Origin: Catonia carolina
Taxonomy: Eukaryota; Arthropoda; Insecta; Hemiptera; Achilidae
Direction: 5' to 3'
DNA: 64,000 nt
Assembly: GCA_035578175.1 (NCBI GenBank)
Contig: JAQMRL010000012.1
Span: forward strand, 21,262,671-21,326,670
A model generated the notes under the pieces. The model searched no databases. It had not been told where the DNA came from and saw nothing but the letters and a program-made list of their open reading frames with translations. Position 1 is the stretch's first letter. The number at the start of each line of letters is the position of its first letter. Positions 11,195 to 22,700 of the stretch are shown one piece after another. A program made the position numbers and the translations under genes.

Positions 11195-11481
11195 AGGAAT
11201 AACGACAAAGATAAGAAAATAACGTGCAAAAAAAAATCTTTAAACTGTGCAAAAAATCGAATAAACAACGTTGGTGCAATATTAATAATAATAAAAAAAC
11301 AACAAACGTAAATAAACAGTTAAATTAAATGAACAGCTGGCGTTCCAATGAATGAAAAATCCCGACCAATCAGATTGAGACAGCGGAATTAAAATAAAGC
11401 ATTGACACACGTTTATGAATAATTTATGACACTTTATAACCATTAAAAGCACTGATTTTATCCACGACCGGAGGACCAAAA
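11195..11481 (-). other. BEL/Pao 5' leader
   Basis: Between the 5' LTR and the first codon. On the minus strand, three bases after the LTR, TGGTCCTCCGG is a candidate tRNA primer-binding site (it begins TGG); the tRNA was not identified. Confidence 0.5.
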
Positions 11482-11686
11482 TGTTTAAGCAATAAAGAAC
11501 AAGCCTTAAAACGAGACGGGAAGCAATGCTAGCGCCATTCGAGACGCCAACCGAGAGAGCCACGACGAAAGCACAACCGCACACGACACGACACAATTTA
11601 CGAGTGGCCAACAAAGGGAAGAAGAAGGAAGAAATAGCAAAGAGGTCCACAAGACAGTGCAAACCCCGGTGCACAATGCCTTAACA
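11482..11686 (-). repeat. BEL/Pao 5' LTR
   Basis: 205 bp, TG..CA ends, identical by eye to 7194-7398. Followed by the TATAC duplicate at 11687-11691. Confidence 0.92.
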
Positions 11687-12900
11687 TATACAAAGAAAAA
11701 TGCACTACTTGTAATGAAATTCCTGTGTCAAAAATCACGTACAAAAGAACGTTTTGTTTGAATTATAATTATTCATTCTTCAAACCGCGCAAAGATCAGT
11801 GCCTCTTATGCAACAAATATGATGCAATCAGGGGCCAGGAATATAGTTCTTCAAAGCTAGCTCTTACTAGCAAATATGAAGAACATAAAATACGAGAGAA
11901 AGAAGCCAACCAAGCCAAAGAGGAGGACAAAAAAAGAGCAGCTGTTGATGCAACATTTTTAACAGCAACGTTTGATTTACAAAGCGTTTTGCAAATTCCA
12001 TCTACTGAGGCATCATCCATGTATTATAGCCGTAAATTATGTTGTTACAATTTGACAATTTATGAAGGTGCTAAACCAAATGCAGCACATTGTTATACAT
12101 GGATGGAAATAGACGGCAAGAGAGGAAGTAATGAAATAGGTACGTGTTTGTATTTATTTCTGAAAAGTCTGCCCCCAACAATTAAAGAAGTATCCCTGTT
12201 TTCTGATACTTGTGGGGGGCAGAACCGAAATCAGAATGTGGCTGCTATCATGTTGTACATGGTTCAAAACAGTAATCTAGAAATTATAACGCACAAGTTT
12301 CTAGAGTCTGGACATTCTATGATGGAGTGTGACAGTATGCACTCTGCCATAGAAAACAATAAAAAATACAGAGAAGTGTATACTATTCATGATTGGATTA
12401 GTATTTTTAAAAATGCACGATCAAAAATGCATAATAAAAATGCTAACCCGTACCAAACTACTCAACTTAAATATACAGATTTTTTAAACATATCAGATAT
12501 TTCAAAAAATTTGTTAAAAAATAAAAAGCTGGACACAGAAGGACAGAACATAAACTGGCTGAAAATCAAATGCCTAAAATTCATCAAGACAAGTCCAGAC
12601 ACAATTTTCTTTCGATATGGGCATTCTGGAGAATACCGATTGATGAGTGTTCTTGGACGCAGGCGCAGCAAAATTAATGCAAGTGGTACAAATGTTGCAC
12701 TCGCTCCTTTGTACAATAGTCAGCTACCAATATCAAATGCAAAATTTAATGATTTGGTAAAGCTTTGTAAGGAAGGAGCAATCCCAGATGAACTTCATCA
12801 CTGGTATTGTAATTTGCCATACACCAAAAATGGTGGGCGGGAAAGAAACCCTGAACCTGAAGTTGAAAGTGATGGACTTTCAGATGATGAAGAAAATTGA

Positions 12901-13608
12901 CTAGAAATGTGATTTCAATGTAATTATTTTATTTTTTTATGTATGTTATTGATTAATTTTTTTTTTTACGTCGCATCAATTGCAATGGTCATTAGCGACG
13001 ACGTTGGGGTGGAACTTTATGCGATGTAGGGTGAAATGATTTTTTGTAACGCAATATTAATATTATTATTGTTTATAAAATCCATTTATAGAAAATGTAA
13101 ATATAACTGAAGAAAATAAAGAATGTTTTGAAAGAAAATTGAAGTGTTTTGTTAAGTTATTGATTATTGCTCTTTAAAAATATAATTGACCTACTATGAT
13201 GCTGTAATTAAAAAAATTAAAGTGATTATTATAACTATAATCGATTAGAAAAGTTTAAAATTTTTCATTATTACACTGATGTTTCAGAATTATACATTTT
13301 CATGTTGTACTGTTGTGAAGTTACATTAAACTGCCTTTGGTTTCAGCTGATAGAAGAGCATCATTAAGCTAAGTAAATGTATAATGTTGACAAGCAGAAG
13401 TCACTAAGTGTGCAATATTATTTTTAATCACATTTTATTAATATCTATTTGTTTATTATAAGTATTTTATTTTATTTACTACACAGGAAATATTCTCAAG
13501 TTTCTTTGGTACTAAACAGTTTTCATTTTCATAGTTTATTAATTTGTTGAGAAGTATTCAAAATGTAACAAAAACTTCAAATACATTTTTCTCAAAACTA
13601 GGTTAGTG
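12901..13608 (+). other. 3' flank of transposase gene inside the transposon
   Basis: AT-rich non-coding tail. It holds an imperfect inverted pair (tacgtcgcat near 12967, atgcgatgta near 13019), an AATAAA at about 13117 that could end the transposase mRNA, and a subterminal agtcactaag motif near 13397. No other gene was seen. Confidence 0.6.
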
Positions 13609-13637
13609 GAGTTAGTGACTTTTGCTTGTACTAGGAC
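13609..13637 (-). repeat. Right terminal inverted repeat of DNA transposon
   Basis: Ends tttgcttgtactaggac, the complement of the left end. The next bases (gctatactattt) rejoin the solo LTR. Confidence 0.85.
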
Positions 13638-13638
13638 G

Positions 13639-13700
13639 CTATACTATTTCATGAATGGATTTCTGGAACATTCGTGATCCGTCTGGTCGATTCTGTTACA
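13639..13700 (+). mobile_element. Solo LTR, copy 1, right part
   Basis: Resumes ctatactatttcatgaatgg exactly as in the intact copy and ends ctgttaca, followed by the 'atat' duplicate. It shows that the transposon inserted into this LTR. Confidence 0.8.
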
Positions 13701-16700
13701 ATATTTTCGGATATGTTAAAGACACAAATAGTGCGAAAGAACTCTCTAATGATTATTTCTTTGTTGATTTAGGAACTGATAGTTAACTCAAAACGTATAA
13801 TAAAAATATACAAGTTCTGCACCAATAGTGTAAAACTCCAATCAGCAATTCATTCCTCCTTAAAAAACGTTAGAAAAATCGTTGTGCATTGCTCTCTGTT
13901 TATTTTTGCTATAGTCAAAATTCAAGCAAAAAAATTATAATGATTCTTAGAAAAAAAACCGTACGTATTGATGTACTACGCCTATGTTATTTAAGGAAGA
14001 TGTTGGTTTGAACATTAAATTTAATAAACTCTTATCAGATTATATTATTTGTACGATTAGTAAGATTAAATTTGTACGTTCTTTCATAACGACTTTGATA
14101 ACATCCTTTCTTACAAATCTGATTTTTTAAATTACTTAAAATTAGGTAAATAATGAGATGTTAAATACTCGGCACAATTAATTTGAGTTTTTAGATCATT
14201 AGGGTAGAAGTTAGTTCAAACATTTACAAGTTATCTGAAATAAACTGAAAAGTTAATTGGGTTACATTTTTTGGTTTGTAACCGTATGTTTCAGTAGAAA
14301 AGTCATTTGATGAGCAAAGCAGGCCTTCTAAAAAATTTTCACTTCGCACCTTGCAAATGCGTCTTTAATATATTCACACTGCAAGGTCTAACGGTATAAA
14401 AATCTACTGTCATATGAAGAAGGTCTAAAAGTGTTTATTTTACCAGTACTTCTTATGTTGTTATAATGTTTTAGTCGAAAATTGCTTCATTCTTGAAGAA
14501 AACAGAAGTATTATTTTAGCCGTGGAAGTAGCAGTTGAAATTTAAAAAATATTTAACAGTTTAATGTTTCATATAGGCAATACTAATTTCCGCATCATAA
14601 AATAAAATAATGAAAAGAACTGCGAATAAGCGCGGAGAAATGTCAAAAATATTGCCTAGAAATTTTTCATATCGTTAACCGTTTTTAGTGTGACTGATTG
14701 TCGTTAAAAGGGCACAATTTGTATTTTGCTCTTACTAGGTATTGTTCAAGTATATTGTAAATTTCAGTTTGGTAATGCCGGCGATTCTACTGACGATTAC
14801 TTGACAAAAAAAACTTTAGAGACGTCCTTATTTGAATAAACTTTAATATACAATGAAAAAATCACAATGTGTTACGTTCGTATAGTAGTGTTTGCATGGT
14901 AGCCGAGAAAATAATGTCTTAAATTTAAGCAAGCTTGTGTGTGTAAACGCAATCTATTCTTGTGCTTCTTTTTTGTGAATTTTATTTTTTCGTACTGTGA
15001 AAAGCAGTATAAATATACTGCTGTTTCATACAATTAACCATAATCATTCCGTACTCGGAAGACCTTAACGTTCGTATAGTAGTGTTTGCATGGTAGCCGA
15101 GAAAATAATGTCTTAAATTTAAGCAAGCTTGTATGTGTAAATGCAATCTATTCTTGTGCTTGCTTTTTCTGAATTTTAATTTTTCATACTGTGAAAAGCA
15201 GTATAAATATACTGCTGTTTCATACAATTAACCATAATCATTCCGTACTCGGAAGACCTTAACAAGTTTAAAAATGTTTTGGTAGGCGTTTTAATTCTGG
15301 AAAGTATAGCATTTCAGTAGACGTTATTGTTTAATATTCGGCCGTATCGTTAACTGGGCGGTGACATTGGGCGGATTTATGTAAAAATGTAAGTCGACGT
15401 CACGCGCAGGAATAGTACCGGACCAATCAGGAAGCTCGATACTGACAAATGACGTAATACTGATTGAGACGTTTTCATTGGTCGATATCGGATGACGTAG
15501 TGAACTATAATGAGCCTTCTGATTGGACAATATTAACCAATCAAAGTGACGCCTAAGAAGACATCTGATTGGTTAGGTTTGGAGATTTTTCATTGGTTAA
15601 AAATACTACACTCTGATTGGTCCTATATTATATCTGCCTTTGACGTCACACGCGCGTTGCCGTCATTGTAGGCCGCCTCACTTGCAAGACCTAAATAATT
15701 ATTTTTTTCTACTGTACATCAGTTCTATAATATTTTAGTAGTATATTTTCGGATATGTTAAAGACACAAATAGTGCGAAAGAAATAAAAAATCCTTAAGT
15801 AACGCTCTTTAATGGATATTTCTTTGTTGATTTAGGAACTGATAGTTAACTCAAAACGTATAATAAAAATATACACGTTCTGCGCCAATAGTGTAAAACT
15901 CCAATCAGCAATTCATTCCTCCTTAAAAAACGTTAGAAAAATCGTTGTGCATTGCTCTCTGTTTATTTTTGCTATAGTCAAAATTCAAGCACAAAAATTA
16001 TAATAATTCTTAGAAATAAAACCGTGCGTATTTATGTACTACGCTTATGTTATTTAAGGAAGATGTTGGTTTGAACATTAAATTTAATAAACTCTTATCA
16101 GATTATATTTTTTGTACGATAAGTAAGATTAAATTTGTACGTTCTTTCATAACGACTTTGATAACATCCTTTCTTACAAATCTGATTTTTTAAATTACTT
16201 AAAATTAGGTAAATAATGAGATGTTAAATACTCGGCACAATTAATTTGAGTTTTTAGATCATTAGGGTAGAAGTTAGTTCAAACATTTACAAGTTACCTA
16301 AAATAAACTGAAAAGTTAATTGGGTTACATTTTTTGGTTTGTAACCGTATGTTTCAGTAGAAAAGTCATTTGATGAGCAAAGCAGGCCTTCTAAAAAATT
16401 TTCACTTCGCACCTTGCAAATGCGTCTTTAATATATTCACACTGCAAGGTCTAACTGTATAAAAATCTACTGTCATATGAAGAAGGTCTAAAAGTGTTTA
16501 TTTCACTAGTACTTCTTATGTTGTTATAATGTTTTAGTCGAAAATTGCTTCATTCTTGAAGAAAACAGAAGTATTATTTTAGCCGTGGAAGTAGCAGTTG
16601 AAATTTAAAAAATATTTAACAGTTTAATGTTTCATATAGGCAATATTAATTTTCGCATTATAATATAAAATAATGAAAAGAACTGCGAATAAGTGCGGAG

Positions 16701-19700
16701 AAATTTCAAAAATATTGCCTAGAAATTTTTCATATCGTTAACCGTTTTTAGTGTGACTGATTGTCGTTAAAAGGGCACAATTTCTATTTTGCTCTTACTA
16801 GGTATTGTTCAAGTATATTGTAAATTTCAGTTTGGTAATGCCGGCGATTCTACTGACGATTACTTGACAAAAAAAACTTTAGAGACGTCCTTATTTGAAT
16901 AAACTTTAATATACAATGAAAAAATCACAATGTGTTACGTTCGTATAGTAGTGTTTGCATGGTAGCCGAGAAAATAATGTCTTAAATTTAAGCAAGCTTG
17001 TGTGTGTAAACGCAATCTATTCTTGTGCTTCTTTTTTGTGAATTTTATTTTTTCATACTGTGAAAAGCAGTATAAATATACTGCTGTTTCATACAATTAA
17101 CCATAATCATTCCGTACTCGGAAGACCTTAACGTTCGTATAGTAGTGTTTGCATGGTAGCCGAGAAAATAATGTCTTAAATTTAAGCAAGCTTGTATGTG
17201 TAAACGCAATCTATTCTTGTGCTTCCTTTTTGTGAATTTTAATTTTTTATACTGTGAAAACAGTATAAATATACTGCTGTTTCATACAAATAACGATATT
17301 CATTCCGTACTCGGAAGACCTTAACAAGTTTAAAAATGTTTTTGTAGGCGTTTTAATTCTGGAAAGTATAGCATTTCAGTAGACGTTATTTTTTAATATT
17401 CGGCCGTATCGTTAACTGGGCGGTGACATTGGGCGGATTTATGTAAAAATGTAAGTCGACGTCACGCGCAGGAACAGTACCGGACCAATCAGGAAGCTCG
17501 ATACTGACAAATGACGTAATACTGATTGAGACGTTTTCATTGGTCGATATCGGATGACGTAGTGAACTATAATGAGCCTTCTGATTGGACAATATTAACC
17601 AATCAAAGTGACGCCTAAGAAGACATCTGATTGGTTAGGTTTGGAGATTTTTCATTGGTTAAAAATACTACACTCTGATTGGTCCTATATTATATCTGCC
17701 TTTGACGTCACACGCGCGTTGCCGTCATTGTAGGCCGCCTTACTTGCAAGACCTAAATAATTATTTTTTTCTACTGTACATCAGTTCTATTATATTTTAG
17801 TAGTATATTTTCGGATATGTTAAAGACACAAATAGTGCGAAAGAAAAAAAAATTCGTTAAGTAACGCTCTCTAATGATTATTTCTTTGTTGATTTAGGAA
17901 CTGATAGTTAATTTAAAACGTATAATAAAAATATACACATTATGCGCCAATAGTGTAAAACTCCAATCAGCAATTCATTCCTCCTTAAAAAACGTTAGAA
18001 AAATCGTTGTGCATTGCTCTCTGTTTATTTTTGCTATAGTCAAAATTCAAGCACAAAAATTATAATAATTCTTAGAAATAAAACCGTGCGTATTTATGTA
18101 CTACGCTTATGTTATTTAAGGAAGATGTTGGTTTGAATATTAAATTTAATAAACTCTTATCAGAAAATATTTTTTGTACGATAAGTAAGATTAAATTTGT
18201 ACGTTCTTTCATAACGACTTTGATAACATCCTTTCTTACAAATCTGATTTTTTAAATTACCTAAAATTAGGTAAATAATGAGATGTTAAATACTCGGCAC
18301 AATTAATTTAAGTTTTTAGATCATTAGGGTAGAAGTTAGTTCAAACATTTACAAGTTATCTGAAATAAACTGAAAAGTTAATTGGGTTACATTTTTTGGT
18401 TTGTAACCGTATGTTTCAGTAGAAAAGTCATTTGATGAGCAAAGCAGGCCTTCTAAAAAATTTTCACTTCGCACCTTGCAAATGCGTCTTTAATATATTC
18501 ACACTGCAAGGTCTAACTGTATAAAAATCTACTGTCATATGAAGAAGGTCTAAAAGTGTTTATTACACCAGTACTTCTTATGTTGTTATAATGTTTTAGT
18601 CGAAAATTGCTTCATTCTTGAAGAAAACAGAAGTATTATTTTAGCCGTGGAAGTAGCAGTTGAAATTTAAAAAATATTTAACAGTTTAATGTTTCATATA
18701 GGCAATATTAATTTTCGCATTATAATATAAAATAATGAAAAGAACTGCGAATAAGTGCGGAGAAATTTCAAAAATATTGCCTAGAAATTTTTCATATCGT
18801 TAACCGTTTTTAGTGTGACTGATTGTCGTTAAAAGGGCACAATTTATATTTTGCTCTTACTAGGTATTGTTCAAGTATATTGTAAATTTCAGTTTGGTAA
18901 TGCCGGCGATTCTACTGACGATTACTTGACAAAAAAAACTTTAGAGACGTCCTTATTTGAATAAACTTTAATATACAATGAAAAAATCACAATGTGTTAC
19001 GTTCGTATAGTAGTGTTTGCATGGTAGCCGAGAAAATAATGTCTTAAATTTAAGCAAGCTTGTATGTGTAAACGCAGTCTATTCTTGTGCTTCCTTTTTG
19101 TGAATTTTAATTTTTTATACTGTGAAAACAGTATAAATATACTGCTGTTTCATACAAATAACGATATTCATTCCGTACTCGGAAGACCTTAACAAGTTTA
19201 AAAATGTTTTTGTAGGCGTTTTAATTCTGGAAAGTATAGCATTTCAGTAGACGTTATTGTTTAATATTCGGCCGCATCGTTAACTGGGCGGTGACAATGG
19301 GCGGATATATGTAAAAATGTAAGTCGACGTCACGCGCAGGAACAGTACCGGACCAATCAGGAAGCTCGATACTGACAAATGACGTAATACTGATTGACAC
19401 GTTTTCATTGGTCGATATCGGATGACGTAGTGAACTATAATGAGCCTTCTGATTGGACAATATTAACCATTCAAAGTGACGCCTAAGAAGACATCTGATT
19501 GGTTAGGTTTGGAGATTTTTCATTGGTTAAAAATACTACACTCTGATTGGTCCTATATTATATCTGCCTTTGACGTCACACGCGCGTTGCCGTCATTGTA
19601 GGCCGCCTTACTTGCAAAACCTAAATAATTATTTTTTTCTACTGTACATCAGTTCTATTATATTTTAGTAGTATATTTTCGGATATGTTAAAGACACAAA

Positions 19701-22700
19701 TAGTGCGAAAGAAATAAAAATTCGTTAAGTAACGCTCTTTAATGGATATTTCTTTGTTGATTTAGGAACTGATAGTTAACTCAAAACGTATAATAAAAAT
19801 ATACACGTTCTGCGCCAATAGTGTAAAACTCCAATCAGCAATTCATTCTTCCTTAAAAAACGTTAGAAAAATCGTTGTGCATTGCTCTCTGTTTATTTTT
19901 GCTATAGTCAAAATTCAAGCAAAAAAATTATAATAATTCTTAGAAATAAAACCGTGCGTATTGATGTAGTACGCCTATGTTATTTAAGGAAGATGTTGGT
20001 TTGAACATTAAATTTAATAAACTCTTATCAGATTATATTTTTTGTACGATTAGTAAGATTAAATTTGTACGTTCTTTCATAACGACTTTGATAACATCCT
20101 TCCTTACAAATCTGATTTTTTAAATTACTTAAAATTAGGTAAATAATGAGATGTTAAATACTCGGCAAAATTAATTTGAGTTTTTAGATCATTAGGGTAG
20201 AAGTTAGTTCAAACATTTACAAGTTATCTGAAATAAACTGAAAAGTTAATTGGGTTACATTTTTTGGTTTGTAACCGTATGTTTCAGTAGAAAAGTCATT
20301 TGATGAGCAAAGCAGGCCTTCTAAAAAATTTTCACTTCGCACCTTGCAAATGCGTCTTTAATATATTCACACTGCAAGGTCTAACGGTATAAAAATCCAC
20401 TGTCATATGAAGAAGGTCTAAAAGTGTTTATTTTACCAGTACTTCTTATGTTGTTATAATGTTTTAGTCGAAAATTGCTTCATTCTTGAAGAAAACAGAA
20501 GTATTATTTTAGCCGTGGAAGTAGCAGTTGAAATTTAAAAAATATTTAACAGTTTAATGTTTCATATAGGCAATATTAATTTTCGCATTATAATATAAAA
20601 TAATGAAAAGAACTGCGAATAAGTGCGGAGAAATTTCAAAAATATTGCCTAGAAATTTTTCATATCGTTAACCGTTTTTAGTGTCACTGATTGTCGTTAA
20701 AAGGGCACAATTTATATTTTGCTCTTACTAGGTATTGTTCAAGTATATTGTAAATTTCAGTTTGGTAATGCCGGCGATTCTACTGACGATTACCTGGCAA
20801 AAAAAACTTTAGAGACGTCCTTATTTGAATAAACTTTAATATACAATGAAAAAATCACAATGTGTTACGTTCGTATAGTAGTGTTTGCATGGTAGCCGAG
20901 AAAATAATGTCTTAAATTTAAGCAAGCTTGTATGTGTAAACGCAATCTATTCTTGTGCTTCCTTTTTGTGAATTTTAATTTTTTATACTGTGAAAACAGT
21001 ATAAATATACTGCTGTTTCATACAAATAACGATATTCATTCCGTACTCGGAAGACCTTAACAAGTTTAAAAATGTTTTGGTAGGCGTTTTAATTCTGGAA
21101 AGTATAGCATTTCAGTAGACGTTATTGTTTAATATTCGGCCGCATCGTTAACTGGGCGGTGACAATGGGCGGATATATGTAAAAATGTAAGTCGACGTCA
21201 CGCGCAGGGACAGTACCGGACCAATCAGGAAGCTCGATACTGACAAATGACGTAATACTGATTGAACGTTTTCATTGGTCGATATCGGATGACGTAGTGA
21301 ACTATAATGAGCCTTCTGATTGGACAATATTAAACAATCAAAGTGACGCCTAAGAAGACATCTGATTGGTTAGGTTTGGAGATTTTTCATTGGTTAAAAA
21401 TACTACACTCTGATTGGTCCTATATTATATCTGCCTTTGACGTCACACGCGCGTTGCCGTCATTGTAGGCCGCCTTACTTGCAAGACCTAAATAAATATT
21501 TTTTTCTACTGTACATCAGTTCTATTATATTTTAGTAGTATATTTTCGGATATGTTAAGGACACAAATAGTGCGAAAGAAATAAAAATTCGTTAAGTAAC
21601 GCTCTTTAATGGATATTTCTTTGTTGATTTAGGAACTGATAGTTAACTCAAAACGTATAATAAAAATATACACGTTCTGCGCCAATAGTGAAAAACTCCA
21701 ATCAGCAATTCATTCCTCCTTAAAAAACGTTAGAAAAATCGTTGTGCATTGCTCCCTGTTTATTTTTGCTATAGTCAAAATTCAAGCAAAAAAATTATAA
21801 TAATTCTTAGAAATAAAACCGTGCGTAATGATGTACTACGCCTATGTTATTTAAGGAAGATGTTGGTTTGAACATTAAATTTAATAAACTCTTATCAGAT
21901 TATATTTTTTGTACGATTAGTAAGATTAAATTTGTACGTTCTTTCATAACGACTTTGATAACATCCTTCCTTACAAATCTGATTTTTTAAATTACTTAAA
22001 ATTAGGTAAATAATGAGATGTTAAATACTCGGCACAATTAATTTGAGTTTTTAGATCATTAGGGTAGAAGTTAGTTCAAACATTTACAAGTTATCTGAAA
22101 TAAACTGAAAAGTTAATTGGGTTACTTTTTTTGGTTTGTAATCGTATGTTTCAGTAGAAAAGTCATTTGATGAGCAAAGCAGGCCTTCTAAAAAATTTTC
22201 ACTTCGCACCTTGCAAATGCGTCTTTAATATATTCACACTGCAAGGTTTAACGGTATAAAAATCTACTGTCATATGAGGAAGGTCTAAAAGTGTTTATTT
22301 TACCAGTACTTCTTATGTTGTTATAATGTTTTAGTCGAAAATTGCTTCATTCTTGAAGAAAACAGAAGTAATATTTTAGCCGTGGAAGTAGCAGTTGAAA
22401 TTTAAAAAATATTTAACAGTTTAATGTTTCATATAGGCAATACTAATTTCCGCATCATAAAATAAAATAATGAAAAGAACTGCGAATAAGCGCGGAGAAA
22501 TGTCAAAAATATTGCCTAGAAATTTTTCATATCGTTAACCGTTTTTAGTGTCACTGATTGTCGTTAAAAGGGCACAATTTCTATTTTGCTCTTACTAGGT
22601 ATTGTTCAAGTATATTGTAAATTTCAGTTTTGTAATGCCGGCGATTCTACTGACGATTACTTGACAAAAAAAACTTTAGAGACGTCCTTATTTGAATAAA

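Larger units (their letters stand above)
7194..11686 (-). mobile_element. BEL/Pao LTR retrotransposon, internally deleted, minus strand
   Basis: Two identical 205-bp LTRs flank one long reading frame, with a 5-bp target duplication TATAC on each side. The element is about 4.5 kb, shorter than typical BEL elements, because most of gag, the protease and the amino-terminal half of reverse transcriptase are missing. It lies antisense within the transposase coding exon. Confidence 0.92.
3801..12900 (+). pseudogene. DDE-like transposase gene, five exons, last exon broken by BEL insertion
   Basis: The exon model comes from consensus splice sites: 3801-3974, 4525-4692, 4890-5060, 5881-6097, then 6538-7193 continuing at 11692-12900. 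With the retroelement and one duplicate TATAC set aside, exon lengths sum to 2595 nt, a multiple of three with no internal stop (864 codons). Exon 1 encodes a C2H2 finger (CDNC, then HLSHQC). Exons 2-4 are acidic and low in conserved motifs. Exon 5 holds a basic Cys-rich segment (DCDCAKCKFKC), and after the insertion a CLLC pair, FDLQ, the hallmark FSDTCGGQNRN and MMECDSMHSAIE, giving plausible catalytic D, D and E. The C-terminus is acidic. The family is common among uncharacterised arthropod and cnidarian proteins; I know it by its GGQNRN motif, not by an assigned name. The gene is disrupted only by the antisense BEL insertion. Confidence 0.75.
2929..13637 (+). mobile_element. Multi-exon DNA transposon with TIRs, carrying a nested BEL element
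   Basis: The ends are perfect inverted repeats of about 29 bp: 2929-2957 begins gtcctagtacaagcaaaag, and 13609-13637 is its complement. The right flank ctatactattt resumes the interrupted solo LTR, so the element is a clean insertion with at most about 3 bp (cta) duplicated. Subterminal copies of an AGTCACTAA/TTAGTGACTT motif occur repeatedly at 2940-3465 in both orientations (near 2944, 3114, 3174, 3260, 3333, 3405 and 3453) and at about 13388 on the right. Such repeats usually bind transposase. Without the BEL insertion the element would be about 6.2 kb. It encodes one five-exon gene on the + strand. The superfamily is not identified here. Confidence 0.8.
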
